From Muricea muricata (lineage: Eukaryota > Cnidaria > Anthozoa > Malacalcyonacea > Plexauridae): a DNA stretch of 64,000 nt. Below, in pieces: positions 57,464 to 64,000 of this stretch (positions within the stretch are counted from its first letter, which is position 1; each line of letters starts with the position of its first letter). Made by a program: the position numbers and the translations under genes. Where the stretch lies: the NCBI GenBank assembly GCA_963855995.1, contig OY979718.1, positions 1,635,501-1,699,500 of the forward strand. Direction: 5' to 3'. The notes beneath the pieces are model-generated. The model was not told where the DNA came from and searched no databases. It saw only the letters and a program-made list of their open reading frames with translations.

Positions 57464-58508
57464 CTAGAAAAGGTTAAGAGGAATCGAGCTGCCTTGGACA
57501 TTAAGAGTAGGTTTGTATTTATTTATGAGGAGGCTCTCGTGTATCATTAACTCATACGAATCAGAACAACAAGAAAGGATTTTGAAATCGTCAAATCCCA
57601 CTTTGTGACCAAAGGCACACGAGTGGGAAAGCACACTGGACTTAGTGGGGTTAGAGGTATGTTTTCCCGTAATAGGAGAGATACCCAAGTGCTCTGATAT
57701 TCTAGTGTGTAAATGGCGTGTGGTTTGACCCACATACGACGCGGAACAGCATCGACACTTAGAAAGGTAAACAACACTAGATCTCAGGTACTTGGGAACT
57801 TTATCCTTAAAAGGGTAAAAAGAAGCGATTCGTCTGGAGGAGCGGAAAACAAATCTAGCACCGACATGAGGGAAAGCGGCATTACAAAGGCGATTGATTT
57901 GGGTGCGGATATGGAGAGAATGTATTCCTGTGAATGGAAGGCAGAAATAGATTATTTTCTTGGGAACCGTCTGGACTGAAGGTTTAGGATCGAAGGTATT
58001 GTCCAAAAATCTACGAGTAATGCGTTCAAACATGTAAGAAGGGAAACCATTGAGTTTGAATAGATTTCTAGCAACTTCAAGTTGGATGTGGAAGTTTTCA
58101 TAGCTCGAGCAGAGATTGAATATGCGATGAATAAGGCAAGATACTGAACATCGTTTGTACGTGAGTGGGATAAAGCTATGGAAGTTGGTGAAAAGACCGG
58201 TAAACGTGGGTTTGCGGTACACAGATGTATTGAATTTACCCTGGGAACGAGATATGTCTATGTCAAGGAACGGCAGTTTCCCGTCACGCTCAACTTCAGA
58301 AGTGAACGCTATATTGGGGTGCTGTTGGTTGAGATATTTAAGGAAAAGAGGTACGTGGTTCAGGGATCGGAAAAGAAGAAAGCAGTCATCAACATATCGT
58401 CGGTAGAGTACAGGCTTGAAAGAAGAAAGACAGTTCTGGAGCCAGATTTGTTCATGGAAGGACATGAATACATTGGCAAAGAGTGGACCTACCACGTTTA
58501 CCAGTTTA
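57464..58508 (-). pseudogene. Penelope-like reverse transcriptase / GIY-YIG protein, 5'-truncated
   Basis: The open minus-strand frame begins, as PLE sequence, near 58508 with NVVGPLFANVFMSFHEQ, the segment just before the catalytic motif. YRRYVDDCFLLF follows, carrying the YxDD catalytic box of reverse transcriptases, then LPFLDIDISR and VYRKPTFTGL, which are Penelope-type landmarks. The C-terminal part has YLSKCRCCSASYVGQTTR, LHTRISEHL and the downstream ESLLINKYKPTLN. These form a GIY-YIG-type endonuclease with the C-rich CxC linker seen in Penelope-like proteins. The N-terminal RT fingers are missing: upstream of 58508 the frame is antisense of the inverted right arm, so the ATG at 58561 is spurious. 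The frame has no internal stop over about 348 codons, so the insertion may be young. Confidence 0.88.
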
Positions 58509-58702
58509 CCTCTAACCCCACTAAGTCCAGTGTGCTTTCCCACTCGTGTGCCTTTGGTCACAAAGTGGACTTTGACGATTTCAAAATCCTTTCTTGTTGT
58601 TCTGATTCGTATGAGTTAATGATACTTGAGAGCCTCCTCATAAATAAATACAAACCTACTCTTAATGTCCAAGGCAGCTCGATTCCTCTTAACCTTTTCT
58701 AG
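58509..58702 (+). pseudogene. Inverted second copy of the Penelope endonuclease end
   Basis: The plus-strand frame reads NPTKSSVLSHSCAFGHKVDF, then ESLLINKYKPTLN to the same stop, differing from the minus-strand copy by a few residues (for example HKVDF against HKVGF, ILES against IHES). It is a fragment, not a gene. Confidence 0.9.
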
Positions 58703-58865
58703 TTCGACTGTCTTTGTGAGTAAATGTCCTTGTTGTCCTAATTGTATCACACTGTCCTATGTTGTCCTAGTCAAATCTAATTGTCCCTTGTAATTTGACA
58801 CTCTGTAACGTAACACTTAAACTTATATATTCAAATATTGCATGCTAATGTATCTTGTATTTAGT

Positions 58866-58896
58866 CTGAAGATGTCTTATGTTAAGACGAAACGTC
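58866..58896 (+). ncRNA. Hammerhead-like ribozyme motif, right end of Penelope-like element
   Basis: Identical core to the left end in inverted orientation: CTGAAGA, T, GTCTT-ATGTT-AAGAC, GAAACGTC. After the GTC it continues GCC, where the left copy has ACT, so stem I is poorer here. Confidence 0.6.
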
Positions 58897-59184
58897 GCCT
58901 TTACTGTATTAATATGAGCAATAAAATACAATTGTCATCAATTTCTGATGAATGTGTATGTAGCAACGTGTCGTTGGCGAGGCTATCGACGAAGACGCTG
59001 ATTACATCTGTTATTTCGACCAATGGGAAAAGTGATAGCAGCCCGTAGACCAGCAACACCCTTATCCAGCTTTACATCAATGTATCACCAAAATTTTGGC
59101 ACACTAGAGCCAAGTATTTCCCTTTCAAACCAACATTTCACGCTCTGGAGTCAAAAGTGTCTGCAGTTCCAACAGACGACGTCG

Positions 59185-59545
59185 AGTCTTTAAAAACCGT
59201 AGACGGTCGGTGGCATCATTGATCTTGTTTCCAGACTGCTTTGGTCTAAATGAGTTTTATTGTAAATACACACTGTTTTGACGGTCTTCTGCAAGCGCGT
59301 TGCTAGCTCAGTCGTTTTGGCGTGTTATTTCTAGCACAACAGACAGGAGTTCAAATCCCCGTTGAGGCTTGGTTACTTTTAAAGCTCGTCAAACTTTTTT
59401 CTGAACATATTTCACTTTTTTATGGTTAGGTTTAGGTTTAGGGTTAGGGTCAGGGATTCGATTATTTAAAATTTTAAAACGCAAAATCTAAGTTTAGTCA
59501 GAGTGAGATCAATGATGTTACCGACCATTAACAATGAACTGCACA
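59185..59545 (+). mobile_element. tRNA-like element with GGTCGGT inverted ends and a telomere-like tract
   Basis: Left end ACGGTCGGTGGCATCATTGA and right end TCAATGATGTTACCGACCAT are inverted repeats of about 24 bp. The tRNA-like part 59293-59370 has GCTAGCTCAGTCG (A box) and GAGTTCAAATCCCC (B box). It is followed by T-rich sequence and a degenerate GGTTAG tract at 59424-59455. The same family, without the tract, is at 47.4-47.65 kb. No target duplication was found. Confidence 0.7.
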
Positions 59546-60595
59546 AACCACTAGAAAACTTACCATTTGCACTTGGGCATTGCATATTATTCCATATAAC
59601 TAAATTTTCCCTTTAAGAACCAAGCAAAGAAACGGAAAAATATCAGGTCTACATTTGAACCCCAAGAAGCCGCATCGCAATTACGCAATTAGCTACACGT
59701 ACCACTACACTATTAGCTCATTAGCTGTCAGTCTAGGTATATTATAAATTACAAATTCGCCTTTTGAAAACATGGGCGCTGACTAGTGGAAAGCTCTAAA
59801 AACCATGTTTCTATATAACTCTATAGAATCACAAGGCATTTCTAAACGAATTTTTGAAGACAAAAATACAAAATGTTTTCTATTTCTTCAGTATAACATA
59901 CATTTCTCTCCTTAAGAACCAGAGCAACAGCGCAAGATTGGTCCAAGACTTGAATGCCGAAAAACGTCTACGAAATGAGCAGCACGTACCACTAGTCAAC
60001 TTGTCCATTTGTGCTCAGGTAAAACACATTATTCGATTTTAATTATTTTAAGTGTTTAACAAGTAGTAAAACAGTAGGCTGAGGTATACCGATAAATATC
60101 AGGAGTTGAGATGGGCCAGCCACGTACGTTCTGAATTCATATTAGCCGTCAGTCGAATCAGCGACTTCGTCCTTGTCCGCCACCTGAAGCACACATTGGA
60201 TCAGCAGACAATTGCTGCCATCACAAACGAATATGCATTGCAAGCACATGTTAGTATGGAGAAGCTTATAAGATTTCTGTATACTCTCTTATTTCGGAAT
60301 AACAAGGACGCAAATTTTGATGTGCCGTTTTCTTAAGGAAAACACTAAGTAATTAATCGACCACAAACGACTTATAAGTATCTCTTACAAAAGAACGTTT
60401 GTTCCAATCTACTTTTTTCGCATTCTCACATTTGACACTCCAGAGACAGGCGCCTTTTTTTCCTTTCGCAGACTTTTCGCAATCCAACCATTTGATACTT
60501 TAGAATCAAATATCTTCTTTTCCTTTCCAACATTTGACCCTTCACACAGTCAAGTGTCAGCTATCATTCGCAACATCATACTTATGTTACTCAGA

Positions 60596-60662
60596 GGGGA
60601 TTCGAACTCGCGTGCTTGTCTTTCGAAATCGCCGCTCTGACCACTGCACTAACGAGCCAATG
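60596..60662 (-). repeat. tRNA-like sequence
   Basis: On the minus strand: GGCTCGTTAGTGCAGTGGTC with A-box-like TTAGTGCAGTGG, and a perfect B box GAGTTCGAATCCCC. The anticodon region does not give a clean stem. No T-rich/telomere tail follows. Confidence 0.65.
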
Positions 60663-61049
60663 GCGCGGAACAGCTGAATCTAATTCGTTTTAAGAGTACA
60701 ATATCGTGGATAAACTGATTCCGCGAGAAATCCATGCATGATTTTCGTAATAAACTAAGCAAAGTTAAAGACAATTCGTGTTGCTAATGTAGACGTATTA
60801 AGAACAGCTTGTTCCAAACTTGTTGACAAATTGTAACACAAGAATTAAGTGCGAACACAATTTGTTGATCACTTGTTTACAGACTTGTTACAACTTGTGA
60901 GGTTTTTATGTTTGCAGTTGAACACCAGGTTGCCCCAGCACATTCTTGCATCCTGTTTCCAACAATCTGTAACAACTCATAATTTTTGGTCGTATAGACA
61001 GTGCCTACAAAGCAAAAAGTGAACAACATGTTCTGAGCTTATAATGTCA

Positions 61050-61380
61050 AACAAACTGTACCGACTAAGGAGGATCTTTTATTAATAAGAAGAAAAACAA
61101 GATCCATCCTGAGACCAATGTTTTCGTTCCGGAGGATGTTTCTAGTGTGGAGGAAGTTACTTTTGTTTAGCCCATTATGAATATAACGTCTGATCTTGTG
61201 TGCCTCCGTTGTGGCGATCAAACTGTAATGAGTAAGGAGGATGTTTTATTAGTAAGAAGAAAAACAAGGTCCATCCTGAATCCATGATTTGTCGGTTCAG
61301 GAGGAAAATTGACTCGATTCAGTCCATATAGAACGCAACGAACAACACGGAGGATGTTCATCAATAGTAAAAAAAAAACG
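61050..61380. repeat. Tandem duplication (~180 bp) with GGAGGAT motifs
   Basis: 61062-61150 and 61234-61320 share AAGGAGGATNTTTTATTA, GTAAGAAGAAAAACAAG and TCCATCCTGA. A third partial unit begins GGAGGATGTTCATC at about 61350. Not coding. Confidence 0.7.
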
Positions 61381-62054
61381 AAATTAAAAGAAACAAATGA
61401 TAGAAAAAAGGACGGAAGGAAACGGACCTTTATGAAAGCAGGTAAAAGTTGAAAGAAGAGGATTAGGAGGCCTCCCAAGTAATAGGGCGTGATTAAAGTG
61501 TAGGGCAGTGAATGAGAACCCACGTTGATAGATGGATGTGACGCACACGACGCTTTATGACTGGTGGTGTGGGATGATTCTTCAGGCTATTTACTCACGA
61601 ACATTCGTCTGTAAAGAAATGACTCACACAAAGTCTAACAAGTTGTATAACTTTGTTCAATGATTCGTAAATACACAAGTTTGTTGCATGGTTATTTATA
61701 TTATATGCAAGCATATGATTATTTAAATTGATTACGTTAACATCATATGTTAACATGCAATCTCATATGATACTTCTCAATATTTCTAATATATATAAGT
61801 GGTATGACGTATATTTTTCAATTTTTTTATGGAAGGGGGGGGGGGGGGGTTCGTACGAAAAACAATGGTTTTCACCGTTTGGGCAAGGTGTTTTCTTAAA
61901 TTTTTTTCAAAGACTTTTGAGAACCGTTATTTTCTCCGTTTACCAAAAATTTTCCATTGTGGTTAACAAGAAAATAAAAAGTTTTCTGTATCAGACTGTA
62001 TGATACAAAGAACTGTCAATTTTTGACGAATTTTTCCAAAGAAATCAGAAAAAT

Positions 62055-62273
62055 AGACCAGATCAAAAGATCAATCACGAGACCTTCTTAAAGTATAAGA
62101 ATGATAAATTAGTATTAGAGAAACCTAAATATAAGAAGAAGACATTTTTAGCTCGAGCATTTAGAGTCAGGGGAATAGAAATCTGGAACAATCTTGATCT
62201 TGAAATTAGGAGTATAGCTTGCAGATCTCGGTTTAAAGCTACCATTCGTAAGAAACTCGAATGGTTTATTTAA
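62055..62273 (+). pseudogene. LINE C-terminal fragment
   Basis: A frame of 72 codons ending TAA reads TFLARAFRVRGIEIWNNLD, EIRSIACRSRFKATIRKKL. This is the TFxxRxFRxRGxxxWNxL...FKxxLxxxL tail of CR1/L2-like LINE proteins. The region 3' of the stop is AT-rich untranslated sequence. Confidence 0.75.
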
Positions 62274-62499
62274 TTTTAGCTAATTTAATGATTTTAATTA
62301 AGTTGGAAAATTTCAAAAAATATAAAATAGTTTTGTATATTATTATATATTTACGTATTTACATTTAGTGTAATATTTATATGAGACCTCGTGTAAACTA
62401 GCTTAGGCTAACTGAGGATCTTTTTAAATACAATAAATACAAGACCAAAAGATACTTTGGAAGAAGTTATAAATCTTACATTAGACGCAACGTATTCAA

Positions 62500-63060
62500 C
62501 GCAAGGACATTGATCCTAACCTCTTTGAATGAGACATTTTGCCTTGACCACTAGACCATGTTGGTTATGACGCTCAGGCAAGGGGTTTTAAGTTGTCTAA
62601 TCGTTCTAGCCTATACTTAATTCTTAAAAGTGACCAAAACCAATACGACTCTTGGCAAAGGCAGGTATTGATCGTACACTCACTGATTGATAAGCATTGA
62701 TGCATATTGTCTTGACCACTGGACTATGTTACTACCACATCCTTCCAACGTTTTTGAAATCGTTTTATCATTTTTTGTAGCTGATTTGGTTTAAAAGGGT
62801 AAATAAATTATTATTAAACCACAGCGGACGGGTGTAAGAGCCAACATAGTCTGGTGGTGAAGGCAAAGTGGTGTAAGTCTGAGTTTTTTTTTGTTTTGGT
62901 CATGTTTAAGAATTAATTATAGGCTAGAAAAAACCCGCTTGGAGAATTTAAACTAATTTGCAACGGCGTGTTAGCAAACCTATAATAGTCTAGTGGGCAA
63001 TGCAAAATCTCCCAAACCAACGAGCTTTGGTCAATTCCTGCCCTAGTCACAAATCTAAAA
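62500..63060. repeat. Degenerate tRNA-like repeats in inverted arrangement
   Basis: TTGACCACTAGACCATGTTG (62537) and TTGACCACTGGACTATGTTA (about 62713) are minus-strand tRNA-like heads. AACATAGTCTGGTGGTGAAG (about 62845) and TATAATAGTCTAGTGGGCAA are plus-strand ones. TTCTAGCCTATACTTAATTC (about 62604) has its complement near 62905-62930. They resemble a decayed tRNA-derived SINE family with an ACATGGTCTAGTGG head. Confidence 0.55.
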
Positions 63061-64000
63061 TAGGTTTTTATTATGGGTAGGAAATATTATAAATATATAG
63101 GCTAGACTATAAATCAAAGTTATTATAACCCATTCGCGAGCTTTTGTTTAGATTTCATCGAATAATATTTAATCATACTCTGTCGAGCAGGATCTTGAAG
63201 TTGCTTTTGAGTCTAATTAGATTTTTAAATGTAGATACAAATTTATTTTTTAATAAATCCAATTACGTTGTTTACAATAATATGACCGTTAACAAAAAAA
63301 GGTAAGATCACAACTTGAGCATACGGTAGCTAGGTTTCTGGTGCTACGAATTTTTAACTTCCATATTTTTGTGAGTAAAATATTTCAAAAATAAGTGTGT
63401 GCTAAAATCGGCCTTCTCTTATACTCGGACCACAGCGGACCAGAACTTGTAAATTCTGATCAAACATATATTTCCGAATTTGATGAACCAGATAGGCGTT
63501 CTAGTTATATATATCATTGAACAAAACAGGTAACTATTTAAACCCAATGTCGCATGACACCATTATTGCTGAGGCACTATAGAGACGATAAGTAATAATG
63601 GAAATGTTGTTCGCTGATTGCGTAAATGTCAGGCAAATTATAATCTGTCTTCAAGACAAAACTTATACAGCACGTTAATAACAGCAGCGTATATGTAGAT
63701 GCGTGTGCGCATCGCAATAGTGCCTAACTGGTCGTAATTCAACCACAATTAGTGCAACAGAGCATGGCGTATATGTATGTAAATCGGTGATACTGTTGTT
63801 ACGAGATCTTTATTCAAGATTAATTTATATGCTGCGCAAGGGCTTCGCAACCAAACAGGATCTTTTTATACTAATTGCCAACGCAACGTTAAGACACAAA
63901 CACACGTTTCTTTATAGTTTATCACACTTTATTCAATCATAACAGTACATTGCACGCACAAGCAGTTGAGTGAGTTGGGACAGGGAAGTTGGTTTGCCTG
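63061..64000. other. Right edge, no supported gene
   Basis: AT-rich sequence. No coding frame, transposon end or tRNA-like sequence that I can defend. Confidence 0.5.

Larger units (their letters stand above)
56796..58896 (-). mobile_element. Penelope-like retroelement with inverted ends
   Basis: The left arm (56796 to about 57660) and right arm (about 58509-58896) are inverted copies. They share the end of the coding region, the 3' untranslated part with TAGTTCGACTGTCTTTG and GTCCTTGTTGTCCTAATTG, and the terminal hammerhead-like motif. The coding copy reads on the minus strand. Terminal repeats in either direct or inverted orientation are a known trait of Penelope-like elements. The 5' part of the reverse transcriptase is missing. 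The left arm is interrupted by a nested MITE (56882-57378). Confidence 0.85.

Noticed and set aside
58178-58702. 174-residue plus-strand open frame
   Set aside because: The first half is the antisense shadow of the Penelope reverse transcriptase. Only the last ~65 residues are a real (inverted) coding copy.
61728-62003. 91-residue plus-strand open frame with a GGGGG run
   Set aside because: Frame is created by a poly-G tract and T-rich sequence. No domain or family resemblance.

Overview
The window looks like a piece of an animal nuclear genome. It is AT-rich and intron-rich, with GT-AG introns, TTAGGG-type interstitial repeats and dense DNA-transposon, LINE and Penelope debris. The gene set (ELKS/CAST family, CCDC66 family, a VWA protein) together with the transposon flora suggests an early-branching metazoan, most likely a cnidarian. 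That species-level guess is an inference. Most long open frames are chance or shadow frames. The real genes only appear after joining short exons by splice sites and phase.

Four host genes can be assembled with consistent reading phase. (1) Positions 58-6570, minus strand: a von Willebrand A domain protein, 3' end off the left edge, with a ~178-residue low-complexity exon inside the VWA fold. (2) Positions 8490-17770, plus strand: a CCDC66-like coiled-coil (centrosome/cilium) protein of 15 exons and 708 residues, including one GC-AG intron. (3) Positions 21732-27974, plus strand: an unrecognised 532-residue acidic protein with two copies of a cysteine module, spacing C-x2-C-x9-C-x23-C-x2-C, each followed by an AT-hook-like motif. 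(4) Positions 52460-37784, minus strand: an ELKS/CAST (ERC) active-zone scaffold-like coiled-coil protein of 13 coding exons and 901 residues.

The rest is mobile or repeated DNA. It includes hAT-like MITEs (5.2 and 5.5-6.3 kb) and LINE relics (12.4, 38.4, 49, 62 kb and weakly 6.9 kb). A MULE-like element (29.2 kb) has a 9-bp target duplication and carries a tRNA-like sequence plus a telomere-like tract. A nested inverted-repeat complex (32.9-36.6 kb) contains an integrase relic and a mariner-like insertion. Two tandem arrays of degenerate tRNA-like units lie at 37 and 55.5-56.3 kb. A Penelope-like element with inverted ends (56.8-58.9 kb) has a GIY-YIG endonuclease region, hammerhead-like motifs in both ends, and a nested MULE-like MITE.

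The observation I rate highest is a recurring module seen three times (29.4, 56.4 and 59.3 kb): a tRNA-like head with A and B boxes, then a T-rich stretch, then a TTAGGG-like tract, always in this order. Two insertions can be proven from the window itself, because the other arm of the surrounding inverted repeat preserves the empty target site.
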